Shown: positions 25,642 to 34,546 of the stretch, one piece after another
How the letters are laid out: the number at the start of each line of letters is the position of its first letter
Position numbering within the stretch: position 1 is the stretch's first letter
Assembly: GCA_002432425.1 (NCBI GenBank)
Contig: DJEL01000031.1
Coordinates: forward strand, 34,725-98,724
From: Lachnospiraceae bacterium UBA5899
GTDB taxonomy: Bacteria; Bacillota; Clostridia; Lachnospirales; Lachnospiraceae
Reading direction: 5' to 3'
Length of the DNA: 64,000 nt
Made by a program: the position numbers and the translations under genes
The notes under the pieces: generated by a model
What the model was told of the DNA's origin: nothing
Database searches by the model: none
What the model saw: the letters and a program-made list of their open reading frames with translations, nothing else

Positions 25642-26707
25642 TCTTAATCTCCTGCATCAATTTTTGGTATAGACCCGATATTTCTTCATTTTCATAAAAG
25701 TATTTTTTTTGCGATTTTAGCTCATTCACCATATCTTCCAAGAGGGAAATGTCCGTAAGATATTTTATATATGGCAGATGTGAAATCCACCTATAGGTTT
25801 CTCTTACTTTATGGTTATAGTTATCCAGAACAATACACGGTGTCTCCGTAATAGCTGCAAAAACCATCCCGTGAAGTCTGTCCGTAACCACTACTTCCGC
25901 CTTACCTATCTGTGCAAGTTTATCCTTGAGACAACCATCCTTATTCTTCAGGAACTCCGAACCGGAAATTTCGGTATCCGTTCTTTCTATATCCGTATAA
26001 TATTTTTTCAGGATGCTCTCAATCTTCTTTTCCTGTTCTTTCGTATATTTCCTTTCTATGTCATTTCTGAGCAGTACAACCGCGCCTTTTCTTTCCCCCC
26101 TGAAGTCTGTCTTCATAGTCAGTACAACATCCGGCATCAACCGGACACGCACCCGAAACATTGCTTTCATTTCTTCAAAGGACTGCCTGTCTCTTGCCAT
26201 AATAAAAAGATGCCGGTGTTTATTATATAGTACTTCTGTTTTTTTCTTTTCCTCATTTCCTCTGGCATCCTTTGTAAAATAACAGGTCTGCGGAAATATA
26301 TATATTCTGTTTTTGGGAAATAACCGGATGGTTTCCCTTCTGACATTCTCATCATCCATATATTGGTTTCCCAGATTCCCTCCGCCCGTCAACACTAAAA
26401 TATCCCTGCGGGACAGAATTTTTCTAAGAGCGTGTATCTCTTTGGGAAAATCGGTAAGATTCACTTCAAAAATATTCCAGTCGGGGAATGCATCTGCAAA
26501 TAGCTCTCTTTCTGCCACATTGATGGCATAATCCCCCAGATTGCCATGGTTGGGGGTTCCTAAAATTACTATATTGTTTCTGTTTTTTTCAATTTTATAC
26601 TTATTCTTTACTTCATAAACCTTTTTCCCAAAACCTATGGTATTATTATAGGCTGGCTGGAAAACTTTATAATATATAATACTTTTTATTCGATTTATAA
26701 AATTCAC
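25634..26707 (-). CDS. Polysaccharide pyruvyl transferase family protein
   Basis: Protein of 357 residues. TPNHGNLGDYAI, a GGGNLGNQY loop and VVTDRLHGMVFAAI are hallmark segments of the CsaB/EpsO-type pyruvyltransferase family, which adds ketal pyruvate from PEP to a sugar (some members are glycosyltransferases of the same fold). The start is a GTG with AAGGAG 6-7 nt upstream, and a predicted promoter lies at 26743-26771. Codon use is AT-richer than wzm/wzt downstream. Confidence 0.85.
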   Translation of the reverse strand: MNFINRIKSIIYYKVFQPAYNNTIGFGKKVYEVKNKYKIEKNRNNIVILGTPNHGNLGDYAINVAERELFADAFPDWNIFEVNLTDFPKEIHALRKILSRRDILVLTGGGNLGNQYMDDENVRRETIRLFPKNRIYIFPQTCYFTKDARGNEEKKKTEVLYNKHRHLFIMARDRQSFEEMKAMFRVRVRLMPDVVLTMKTDFRGERKGAVVLLRNDIERKYTKEQEKKIESILKKYYTDIERTDTEISGSEFLKNKDGCLKDKLAQIGKAEVVVTDRLHGMVFAAITETPCIVLDNYNHKVRETYRWISHLPYIKYLTDISLLEDMVNELKSQKKYFYENEEISGLYQKLMQEIKNG

Positions 26708-26742
26708 TGAAGGCTCCTTCTAAAACTACTGCACTTCTTTTC

Positions 26743-26771
26743 AATATAGCAAATTCACTCTTTTTAGTCAA
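26743..26771 (-). promoter_or_regulatory. Internal promoter (TTGACT-17-TGCTATATT)
   Basis: Minus strand: TTGACT (26766-26771), 17 bp, extended -10 TGCTATATT (core 26743-26748), 36 bp upstream of the GTG start. The same element recurs at 41613-41642 and 47741-47769. Confidence 0.7.
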
Positions 26772-27781
26772 ATCCCCGGAATGCTCTTTAATCCCTTCTT
26801 TATCCGTTCTTTTATCATGCTACATACTTTATTTTTTTTCACGTAGGCATAGTATCGTGACGGAGATTGATAAAACAAACCATATTCCTTCTTCAACTCC
26901 GCCGTCAGAGCTTTCTGAACTTCTTTTTGTTGATACAACTCTGCAAACTTATCCCCCATATATGCCAGTAATTCATTTGCATCATCCCTTTTTTTAATCA
27001 GTTTATAATATTTAGTAATCTGATGCATCAACTGCAGCTTTGTGTCTGTAATAATTCTCCCATATTGTTTTTCTTCCAGAAATGAAATCCTATCTTCATA
27101 GGCAAGGTAAATATCCTGTATTTTCTTAGGACTGATATTTCCCATAATACTATCGCCGCGTTTTCTGTAATAATACAGTTTTTCTTCCGTATAAACCGTC
27201 CGGGTACACAGATGCAATAACTTATGAATAACAAACTCATCCTCATGGATATATCCCTTGGGATAACGTATGTTTTCAAAGAGCCGTGCCTTATATATCT
27301 TATTCCATGCTACAACCGTCAAAAGATTTCTTGACTGCAACTGGTTCATGATATTTTCTTTTTCAAAGCAATACTCTTTTCCCTGTGCATCATATTTTGC
27401 ATAAAGCGGCATCTCATTCTCACCTATATCCTGAAAGGAACAGATTGCCATATCTGCCTGATACTTCATCAACAGATTATACAGCCGTTCTATCATCTGC
27501 GGATGTATGCAGTCGTCACTGTCCGCAAAAACAATATAATCCCCTCTGCACACATCCAGTCCTGCATTTCTGGCGTCGGATAATCCCCCGTTTTCCTTGT
27601 GAATGACTCTGACCCTTTTATCCTTCTGTGCATATTCCTCACAAATAGCGCCGCACCCATCCGGAGAGCCGTCATCCACCAGTATAATCTCCAAATTCTG
27701 ATATGTCTGGCATAAAACAGACTCCACACATTCTTCCAGATACTTTTCCACATTATAAATCGGAATAATTATGCTGACCAT
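26768..27781 (-). CDS. Glycosyltransferase family 2
   Basis: Protein of 337 residues. GT-A motifs IIIPIYNVEKYLEECVES, ILVDDGSPDGCG, VIHKENGGLSDARNAGL and VFADSDDCI (DxD). The C-terminus is helical and basic. Cytoplasmic transferase of the repeat-unit assembly group; sugar unknown. GAGG lies 6 nt upstream of the ATG, and 8 bp separate it from the preceding GT2. The 3' end reaches into the promoter of the pyruvyltransferase gene, so that promoter's -35 lies at its stop. Confidence 0.9.
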   Translation of the reverse strand: MVSIIIPIYNVEKYLEECVESVLCQTYQNLEIILVDDGSPDGCGAICEEYAQKDKRVRVIHKENGGLSDARNAGLDVCRGDYIVFADSDDCIHPQMIERLYNLLMKYQADMAICSFQDIGENEMPLYAKYDAQGKEYCFEKENIMNQLQSRNLLTVVAWNKIYKARLFENIRYPKGYIHEDEFVIHKLLHLCTRTVYTEEKLYYYRKRGDSIMGNISPKKIQDIYLAYEDRISFLEEKQYGRIITDTKLQLMHQITKYYKLIKKRDDANELLAYMGDKFAELYQQKEVQKALTAELKKEYGLFYQSPSRYYAYVKKNKVCSMIKERIKKGLKSIPGI

Positions 27782-27789
27782 TATTTACC

Positions 27790-28788
27790 TCATTTTAAAT
27801 AGAATTTCTCATACCAATCATACAGCCACACAAATCTGCTTCGCATGGCGTAGTAGCCCGCTCTGCCCATACTTCCCTTTTTCCGTTTCAGGCTTTCCTG
27901 AAAGAAGGCATCGCACAAAATCTTCTTTTTTTCCTTCCGTATTTCCGCATGGGAAAGCCTGTCTCCCGCAAGCTTCAGGTTGGCAAGGGCTGACTGCATA
28001 TACTCCCAGTACCGTTTATAAAAAAGGTCGTAATCCTCTCCGGGCACCCGCCATTTTTCCGCATAGCGGTACTGCCTTGTCAGAATACGTTTATGAATAT
28101 CGTAATAGCCCGCCCGGTAACAGTTGTCCAGAGATTCCTGTCCGGTTCTCACATAGCGGTACTGCACCGTGTTGCAGATGACAACAGGAACATCCCCGCA
28201 GGCGTCCAGATACTGCATATTGAACTGTAAATCTTCGGCAATGCTTAAGCCCTCTTCCATGCGCAGGTGATTTTTTTCTATAACATCCCTGTGAAACAGC
28301 TTGTTCCAGGGACTGTTTAAGAGATACCTGCCGGAAAAACGGAATAAATCCTTCCGGCTGCATTCCGCCGTTTCCGCTTCGTTGTAACGGATAATTTCCG
28401 TCATGGTTTCATCCGTCCCGTTCACCACGCCGAAGCCGCTCCACACAAAGGCTTCCTCCCCGTACTTTTTCTGGGTCTGCATCAGCTTTTCCAGGTAGTC
28501 CTCCGGCAGGTAATCGTCACTGTCCGCAAACTGGATGTAGGTACCCTGCGCCATGTCCAGTCCCGAATTCCTGGCAGCGGATACCCCGGTGTTTTTTTTG
28601 TGAAGCACCCGTATGCGGGCATCCTCTCCGGCAAAGCTGTCGCACAAAGCCCCGGAAGCATCCTTTGCTCCGTCTTCGATAAGAAGAATTTCCACATCGG
28701 AAAAAGTCTGCCGTCTTATGCTGTCCACGCATCTTTTTATGGTTTTTTCCGCATTGTACACCGGTACAATCACACTGATTAACGGCAT
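27790..28788 (-). CDS. Glycosyltransferase family 2
   Basis: Protein of 332 residues. VIVPVYNAEKTIKRCVDS, LLIEDGAKDASG (first acidic pair is Glu-Asp, not Asp-Asp), VLHKKNTGVSAARNSGL and QFADSDDYL (DxD). About 50% GC, like the neighbouring GT6/GT11 genes. It sits directly behind the GT6 gene (3-bp gap), and the four genes 27790-31529 are packed with no room for promoters, so they probably build one side chain or end group. Confidence 0.9.
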   Translation of the reverse strand: MPLISVIVPVYNAEKTIKRCVDSIRRQTFSDVEILLIEDGAKDASGALCDSFAGEDARIRVLHKKNTGVSAARNSGLDMAQGTYIQFADSDDYLPEDYLEKLMQTQKKYGEEAFVWSGFGVVNGTDETMTEIIRYNEAETAECSRKDLFRFSGRYLLNSPWNKLFHRDVIEKNHLRMEEGLSIAEDLQFNMQYLDACGDVPVVICNTVQYRYVRTGQESLDNCYRAGYYDIHKRILTRQYRYAEKWRVPGEDYDLFYKRYWEYMQSALANLKLAGDRLSHAEIRKEKKKILCDAFFQESLKRKKGSMGRAGYYAMRSRFVWLYDWYEKFYLK

Positions 28789-28791
28789 GTT

Positions 28792-29610
28792 TTATCCCTT
28801 CCTCTTAAAAATTCCGGCAATCGCTTTTAGGCGTTTCCGAATGGCGATTTTACTTTTCAGGCGGCTCAGATACAGCTTCACTCTTCCGAAAAAGCTGCCT
28901 GCCTTTACCGCTTCCACATCAAAATATTTGCTCTTGTCCCGGATTAACATAACCGGCTCATAGGGCAAATCCCAGCCTTCCGGATATCCGTAACAGGGCG
29001 GCAGGATTTTCACGTCATCCCTGCCGATGATGTAACGGTTTAACTGGGATTCGTCATGCCACAGGGCAATGATACCTTCCTTTTTGTCCGCATCCACTCT
29101 ATCCCGGAGGGTATGAATCATGTCCAGATAAGCGCCCGTCTTTCCGCCGTTTAAGCCGCCCATCACATAGACGCTGCCTTCGTCCCAGTCTACAAACGCC
29201 CGGCACTTCGGATTCCTGTCATAGGTCATATCCTTAGGATTCTTCCCGTGGGCGCTGGCATGCTCCGCCACCAAAAGATTTTCCTCAACCGGCAGAAACT
29301 CCTCCGCCGTTACCGTCTTCACACAGAGGAAATTGGCGTTGATAAAGAAAGTATAATCATAGTCCTTAAACCGTTCCTCTTCTCTGGAAAACAGTGCAAA
29401 CCGCATCAGGGTATTGTCCGGCCAGCCCAAATTCTTCTGTGGGATAAGGCACACATTTTTCTTATCGCTGTAAGGGAGTTTTTTCTTATCCGTATACACA
29501 AAATATGTTTTTTCAATGCCCGGCAGAAAGTTTTTTTCAAAGGACTCGTAAAACTCCTTGAAAAAAACCGTATACTTCCCGGTACAGATATAAAGTATCG
29601 CTACCCGCAT
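28792..29610 (-). CDS. GT6 alpha-1,3-Gal/GalNAc transferase (ABO-like), NxN type
   Basis: Protein of 272 residues, clearly family 6 (mammalian blood-group A/B transferases and bacterial homologues such as BoGT6a and E. coli WbnI). Matching segments: ILYICTGKY at the N-terminus, KNLGWPDNTLMRF, FFINANFLC, where NAN replaces the DxD metal motif as in bacterial metal-independent members, VMGGLNGGKTGAYLDM, and IALWHDESQLNRY near the active site, then YPEGWDLPYEPVMLIRDK. A basic amphipathic tail (about 235-272) suggests membrane attachment. Family enzymes add alpha-1,3-linked Gal or GalNAc, usually onto Fuc-alpha-1,2-Gal. The upstream gene is a GT11 alpha-1,2-fucosyltransferase. Confidence 0.92.
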   Translation of the reverse strand: MRVAILYICTGKYTVFFKEFYESFEKNFLPGIEKTYFVYTDKKKLPYSDKKNVCLIPQKNLGWPDNTLMRFALFSREEERFKDYDYTFFINANFLCVKTVTAEEFLPVEENLLVAEHASAHGKNPKDMTYDRNPKCRAFVDWDEGSVYVMGGLNGGKTGAYLDMIHTLRDRVDADKKEGIIALWHDESQLNRYIIGRDDVKILPPCYGYPEGWDLPYEPVMLIRDKSKYFDVEAVKAGSFFGRVKLYLSRLKSKIAIRKRLKAIAGIFKRKG

Positions 29611-29628
29611 GTGGGTCTCCTTTTCCGA

Positions 29629-30510
29629 TTACATGCCCTGCACACTGCCATTGGCGTCAATAAGGCAGTTACAGAGTCCTGCATAAATATCTTTTCCTTC
29701 CGATATGTTCAGCCACTTTGCCGGTGCAATTACGGTTTTGTCCGGATTTTCATCCAGCCATGCCCCCCACCAGCTGAAACTGCTGTTGGCAATGATATGG
29801 TGCTTACAACAGCTCATAAGCGCCATATCCACATAGGCGCCCGTGCCTTCCGATGCATCCACATACACCGTGTCTTCGCTTTCCTGCTGTCTTCCCCATT
29901 CGGCATCGTCCGTAAACAGATAAAACCGGCAGTCCCCGAAATGCTCTTTCATATACCGGCGCGCCGCCTCATAGTAAGCCTCCGTACAGATATTGCCGTA
30001 AATACCCGCAAACTTTTCATTCATGTAGTCCCCTCTGCGGATATGCAGGCTCACGGAAGTTTCCTTCTGCATCTGTTCCCGCAGTTTCTCTGCCTTTTCC
30101 GGGAACGTGCTCCAGTTAAAAGAAAAATCCTTCCGCAGACTGTCAGCCGCCTTTTCAAAGTAACGTGCACTCTGAAAATAACCTATCATGTAAACATCAT
30201 CTGCCTGAAAAACTTCCGGTTCAAAAAGAACGGCATCCTTTTCCTGGTAAATTTTTTCTTTTCTGCCTGTGAGTTTTCGCTTCACCCTGTGTAAAAAATC
30301 CGGTGCGGAATCCGTAAGCCTTTGGTAGACTTCCCTGTCCGCTTTCCGGTAATCCAGATGAAACACGGTCTGTAAGCAGTTCTTTTCCGGCGTATCGTAA
30401 TGGGTAAAATCCTCAATGCAGACCTCTTTTCCCATTTGCCCTAAAGCCCGGTACAAAGCATAGGTAAACATCTGGTTTCCCATACCGCCGGTCATCTGCA
30501 GCATAATCAT
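29629..30510 (-). CDS. GT11 alpha-1,2-fucosyltransferase
   Basis: Protein of 293 residues. GGMGNQMFTYALYRAL at the N-terminus, SLHIRRGDY (HxRRGD, GDP-fucose binding) and IIANSSFSWWGAWL are the three family 11 motifs. The enzyme adds fucose alpha-1,2 to galactose, giving an H-antigen-type disaccharide. The ATG at 30510 overlaps the stop of the preceding GT2 gene (ATGA) and has GGAGG 7-8 nt upstream. GDP-fucose genes (gmd, fcl) are not in the window. Confidence 0.93.
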   Translation of the reverse strand: MIMLQMTGGMGNQMFTYALYRALGQMGKEVCIEDFTHYDTPEKNCLQTVFHLDYRKADREVYQRLTDSAPDFLHRVKRKLTGRKEKIYQEKDAVLFEPEVFQADDVYMIGYFQSARYFEKAADSLRKDFSFNWSTFPEKAEKLREQMQKETSVSLHIRRGDYMNEKFAGIYGNICTEAYYEAARRYMKEHFGDCRFYLFTDDAEWGRQQESEDTVYVDASEGTGAYVDMALMSCCKHHIIANSSFSWWGAWLDENPDKTVIAPAKWLNISEGKDIYAGLCNCLIDANGSVQGM

Positions 30511-31529
30511 TTTTTCCCTCCTGCCCCAAGTTTCCGGGGTAAAATCCATTTCTCATTCACCCACATGACCGCATGGAACAAAAGCGGAGATGCGGAGAAA
30601 ATTTTCAGTTTCAGAATATCGGATTTTTTTGCTATGGAAACACCAAAAACATCCGGAAAAGTATTTCTTCTCTCCCGGAGTAGTTGTTTTAATTCCTTCT
30701 GATGTTTTTTTAGGGGCTTATTTTCCTTTTTCCACAGTTCTTCGTAAAAAATAAGCAGTCTTTTATAAAAATAATAACGGTGCAGGGAAACCGCCTCTTT
30801 GTCGGGCAGCGTCTCTAAAAATGCTTCTTTTTTTAAGTAAGCGGGAATACGGTCCGTAAAGACGCGCTCCGTTAGTCCGGCATTCATGATACTGCCTTCT
30901 CTTTCACAGACATAGTTGTAAAATGCCGTGTCCACATAAACGCCGGTATGCACCCTGCTTAATATGCGGGCGGAAAATACCACGTCCTCGTACCATTCCC
31001 CTTCCGGGAACCGTTCCTCTCCCAGCAGCTCTCTTTTGTAAAGCTTGTTCCATGCCGCATGCTGGATTAAATAGGCTTCATCCTCTTTTAAATACTGCAA
31101 AAGCATCTCATAGGGTCTGGTATACACTGTCACCTTACCGGTGGAGCCGTCCTTTACACTGTCCCTGTAAATGCATTTATAGCGGCATGCCACCAGGTCT
31201 GCGTTGTATTTGCCGGCAAGCTCCGCCATGGTTTCATACATGGTTTCCTCCACCCAGTCATCCCCGTCCACGAAGGTGATGTACTCCCCGGTGGCTTTTT
31301 CGATGCCGGTATTTCTGGCGGCGCTTAAGCCTCCGTTTTCCCGGTAGACAACCTGTATCCGGTCGTCCTTCCCTGCATATTCTTCGCAGATTTTACCGGA
31401 AGAATCGGTGGCGCCGTCCACCACAAGAATAATTTCCAGATTCCGGTAGGTCTGGCTGCATAAGGACTCTATGCAGCGCGCGATATATGCTTCTATGTTA
31501 TAAACTGCCACGATAATCGAAATCTGCAT
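30507..31529 (-). CDS. Glycosyltransferase family 2
   Basis: Protein of 340 residues. IIVAVYNIEAYIARCIES, LVVDGATDSSG (VDGA variant), VVYRENGGLSAARNTG and TFVDGDDWV (DxD). Start 31529 (MQISIIV) overlaps the previous stop as TAATG and has GGAAAGG 10 nt upstream; an upstream in-frame ATG at 31562 lies deep in the GT4 gene. It is tightly coupled to the GT11 downstream (ATGA), so it may make the acceptor linkage for the fucosyltransferase. Confidence 0.9.
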   Translation of the reverse strand: MQISIIVAVYNIEAYIARCIESLCSQTYRNLEIILVVDGATDSSGKICEEYAGKDDRIQVVYRENGGLSAARNTGIEKATGEYITFVDGDDWVEETMYETMAELAGKYNADLVACRYKCIYRDSVKDGSTGKVTVYTRPYEMLLQYLKEDEAYLIQHAAWNKLYKRELLGEERFPEGEWYEDVVFSARILSRVHTGVYVDTAFYNYVCEREGSIMNAGLTERVFTDRIPAYLKKEAFLETLPDKEAVSLHRYYFYKRLLIFYEELWKKENKPLKKHQKELKQLLRERRNTFPDVFGVSIAKKSDILKLKIFSASPLLFHAVMWVNEKWILPRKLGAGGKK

Positions 31530-32626
31530 TATCCCATTACCTTTCCGAAATACTCTTCCCATTTACGGTTGACACTGTCCGGCGCCATACTTTCCTGAAT
31601 ACGTGCTGCCTCTCTTCCCATCTCTTCCGCTTCCTCCGGATGGGACAGACAGTAAATCAGTTGCTCCTTCAATGCCTCCGTATCCCTCACGGGCACGAGA
31701 TAACCGTTTTTCCCCGGTGTAATTAACTCCCTCGGGCCGCCGCAGGGGCAATCCGTGGAAATCACGCACAGTCCTAAGGACATCGCCTCTATGAGGGCAT
31801 TGGGCATTCCCTCCGTATCGGAGGTCATGACAAACAGACTGCTTTTGTAAATTTTCTCTTCTATTTTATCCGTTCTGCCGGGCAGGCTCGCCCTGCCGTC
31901 CAGCTTCCGCTCTGCAACAAGCTTCTCTAATTTGGCCCGGTTTTCGCCCTCGCCGTAAATCACCACCCGGTAGTTCGGGAAGTCGTCCTTTATTTCGGCG
32001 AAAGCTTCAAGCAGCATGGCGTGGTTTTTGTTGTCATCCAGTCTGCCCACCGCCACAATTTCTTTTTCCCTTTCCCCTTCAAACCGTTCCCTGATAAACT
32101 GGGGTGTTAAGGAGTTGGGCAGGATTACGCCTTTTTTTCGGACAGCCTTCGGGAAAAAATCCATGGCTTCCTTTGTCTGGAACACAATCCCGTCCGCAAA
32201 CCGGAACAGTACTTTTGCCAGCAGGCGCATCAGTTTTGTGGGATACTCCATTTTCGGGTCCGCCACCACGGAAACCACACTCTTGCAGTGCAGTCCCATG
32301 CTTGTACACTGCGCCATAAAATTGTTTTTTCCGTTGCAGGAAAACACAATATCCGGCTTTATTTTCTTAAAAATATTCCGCAGCTTGAAAAATCTGGCAA
32401 AGAAATTGCCGATTCTTCCGTTCTTTTCTTCCTCAGGCGTAATATCGGACAGGATGCGGGTAATCCCCGGTTTTAAGCAGTACTCATCTTCCTGCTGATA
32501 CTGGGTCACCATATAAACGGGGTAGCCCTTTTCCGTGAAATATTCCGCCAGATTGGCAAATACTCTTTCTGCCCCGCCCTTAGTCAGGGAGCTGCAGTAA
32601 AAAGCAATGGTTTTCTTTTCCGCCAT
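31529..32626 (-). CDS. Glycosyltransferase family 4
   Basis: Protein of 365 residues, GT-B fold. SLTKGGAERVFANLAEYF at the donor-side N-terminus, VAVGRLDDNKNH at the second domain, and TSDTEGMPNALIEAMSLG with the E-x7-E-type motif; CPCGGPRELI follows. Retaining cytoplasmic transferase. It is a close relative of the enzyme encoded at 38158 (shared STDCPCGGP and GLP/GMPNAL segments). A 6-bp gap separates it from asnB. Confidence 0.92.
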   Translation of the reverse strand: MAEKKTIAFYCSSLTKGGAERVFANLAEYFTEKGYPVYMVTQYQQEDEYCLKPGITRILSDITPEEEKNGRIGNFFARFFKLRNIFKKIKPDIVFSCNGKNNFMAQCTSMGLHCKSVVSVVADPKMEYPTKLMRLLAKVLFRFADGIVFQTKEAMDFFPKAVRKKGVILPNSLTPQFIRERFEGEREKEIVAVGRLDDNKNHAMLLEAFAEIKDDFPNYRVVIYGEGENRAKLEKLVAERKLDGRASLPGRTDKIEEKIYKSSLFVMTSDTEGMPNALIEAMSLGLCVISTDCPCGGPRELITPGKNGYLVPVRDTEALKEQLIYCLSHPEEAEEMGREAARIQESMAPDSVNRKWEEYFGKVMG

Positions 32627-32632
32627 ATTCGT

Positions 32633-34513
32633 TTACTCCATGAAATACCGGTACCACTGCTGGAACACAAAATAAGACCACATGAGCTTGGAGTAGTTGG
32701 CACCGGTTGCCGGACCGCCGTCCCCGTGCTCCATATAGGTGTGCAGCATCTTCTGTAAAAATGCGGTATCAAAAATATCCTGCCTGTTCAGGAAATCCGT
32801 ATCTGCCAGGGAAAGAAGCTGCTCCTTTAAGGGGCCTCTGAGCCATTTGTCCAAAGGCACGCCGAAGCCTACCTTCGGTCTGTCCAGCAGTTCCTTCGGG
32901 ATATAATCGTAGGCAATGTCTTTCAAAATTCTCTTCTTTATGTGGTTGCCGTACTTGAAGGAATGGGGCAGTCTGTAAGAATACTCCATCACATCCTTAT
33001 CCATAATGGGGCATCTGGCTTCCAGGGAATACTTCATGGTTGCCCTGTCCACCTTGCAGAGAATATCACCCGGCAGATAGGTATCCATGTCCAAAAGCAT
33101 TCTTCGTTCCTGCCAGTTCTTTTCACCGTATGCCTGTTCCATGGGGTACAGAATGGAAATGCCGTCCCCCTTTACCATATGGGTTGCCGTATACAGATAG
33201 CTGTCCGCACCGAACTGGGTCTTGGTTTCTTTGTCACGGTTCTTGGCAATAATGCGCACCTTAAAAGGCAATTTGTCCAGAAGCCCCGTGTTCCGGATGC
33301 CCGGCAGATTGCAGAAACCATATGTCATGCCGCCCAGCACATCCAGCTTCTGTGCCTGTCCCACTTTATCGTAAGCATTGTAGCCGCAGAAAAATTCATC
33401 GCCGCCGTCCCCGGAAAGCACAACAGTTACATCCTTCTTTGCCAGCTCCGCCACCAGCATGGAAGGTATCTGGGAGCTGTCCGCAAAGGGCTCGTCATAG
33501 TACTTCGGAATGCTTGCCACCAAATCAAACATTTCCTTTTCGCTGATATAAACTTCCGTATGATTGGTGCCTAAGTGCTTTGCCACTTCTTTGGCAAACT
33601 TCGCTTCGTTATATTTTTCTTCGTTAAAGCCGATGGAAAAGGTCTTTACCGGCTCACTCTTCAAATTCTGCGCAACCGCCGTTACCAAAGAGGAGTCGTA
33701 ACCGCCGCTTAAGAACGTACCCAGAGGTACATCCGCAATCATTCGCAGGGAAACGGAACGTTTTAACAGGTTCTTTAACTCTTCCTTGGCTTCCGCGTAA
33801 TCGGTTACCGGCTGTGCCTTCTTTTCCTGATAAACTGTCTTCACATCCCAGTATTTCCAGGTGGACTTTCTGCCCGCCTGAAACTGCAGAACTACTCCCG
33901 GCTCCAGCTTGTATACATCCTCAAAGATGGTGTCCGGCGCATTAATGTACTGATGATACAGGTAGCGGGAAATCACCTCGGTACGGATGTGTTTTTCAAA
34001 TCCCGGGCACTTCATAATGGGCTTTAATTCGGAACCGAATACAATGCCCTCCCCGGTCAGCCAGTAATACAGCGGTTTTTTGCCGATTCTGTCCCTTACT
34101 AAGTAGAAGGAGTCGTCCTCTCTGTCGTAAAGGGCAATGGCAAACATGCCGTTGAATTTCTCCACGCAGGAAATGCCCCATTTTAAGTAGGCGGCAATAA
34201 TGACCTCCGTGTCGCAGTTGGAACGGAACTCATATTCCTTTATCTCTTCCCGTATTTCCTGAAAGTTATAGATTTCGCCGTTAAACACCACGGACACCCT
34301 TTTGTCGGGAGAATGCATGGGCTGGTGTCCCAGCGCCGATAAGTCCAGAATAGACAATCTTCTCTGGGCAAGTCCTACGGTGTAGCCGTCCTTCGCCGGG
34401 TAAATCTCTTCTCCGCTGTCATTGGGGCCTCTGTGATACATGGTATCGTTCATTGCCTTAAGCTGTTCGGTTGTAATGGTCTTTTTGCTGAAAAATCCGC
34501 ATATGCCGCACAT
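32633..34513 (-). CDS. asnB: Asparagine synthase (glutamine-hydrolysing), AsnB type
   Basis: Protein of 626 residues. It starts MCGICGFF, so Cys2 is the glutaminase nucleophile once Met is removed, with RLSILDLSALGHQPM and NGEIYNFQEIRE of the class II amidotransferase domain. The synthase domain has FLSGGYDSSLVTAVAQ (ATP pyrophosphatase loop) and LSGDGGDEFFCGYN. In glycan loci such proteins amidate sugar carboxyls, for example uronic acids, rather than free aspartate. The dehydrogenase/epimerase pair at 54755-57061 would supply a GalNAcA residue as substrate. GGAGG lies 7 nt upstream of the ATG. Confidence 0.93.
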   Translation of the reverse strand: MCGICGFFSKKTITTEQLKAMNDTMYHRGPNDSGEEIYPAKDGYTVGLAQRRLSILDLSALGHQPMHSPDKRVSVVFNGEIYNFQEIREEIKEYEFRSNCDTEVIIAAYLKWGISCVEKFNGMFAIALYDREDDSFYLVRDRIGKKPLYYWLTGEGIVFGSELKPIMKCPGFEKHIRTEVISRYLYHQYINAPDTIFEDVYKLEPGVVLQFQAGRKSTWKYWDVKTVYQEKKAQPVTDYAEAKEELKNLLKRSVSLRMIADVPLGTFLSGGYDSSLVTAVAQNLKSEPVKTFSIGFNEEKYNEAKFAKEVAKHLGTNHTEVYISEKEMFDLVASIPKYYDEPFADSSQIPSMLVAELAKKDVTVVLSGDGGDEFFCGYNAYDKVGQAQKLDVLGGMTYGFCNLPGIRNTGLLDKLPFKVRIIAKNRDKETKTQFGADSYLYTATHMVKGDGISILYPMEQAYGEKNWQERRMLLDMDTYLPGDILCKVDRATMKYSLEARCPIMDKDVMEYSYRLPHSFKYGNHIKKRILKDIAYDYIPKELLDRPKVGFGVPLDKWLRGPLKEQLLSLADTDFLNRQDIFDTAFLQKMLHTYMEHGDGGPATGANYSKLMWSYFVFQQWYRYFME

Positions 34514-34546
34514 GGGTATACCTCCGCTGTCTTTACAATACTGTCT

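Noticed and set aside
29248..30294. Long open frame of about 348 codons on the plus strand
   Set aside because: It lies opposite the well-supported GT6 and GT11 genes, has no ribosome site or recognisable domain, and reflects their codon bias.
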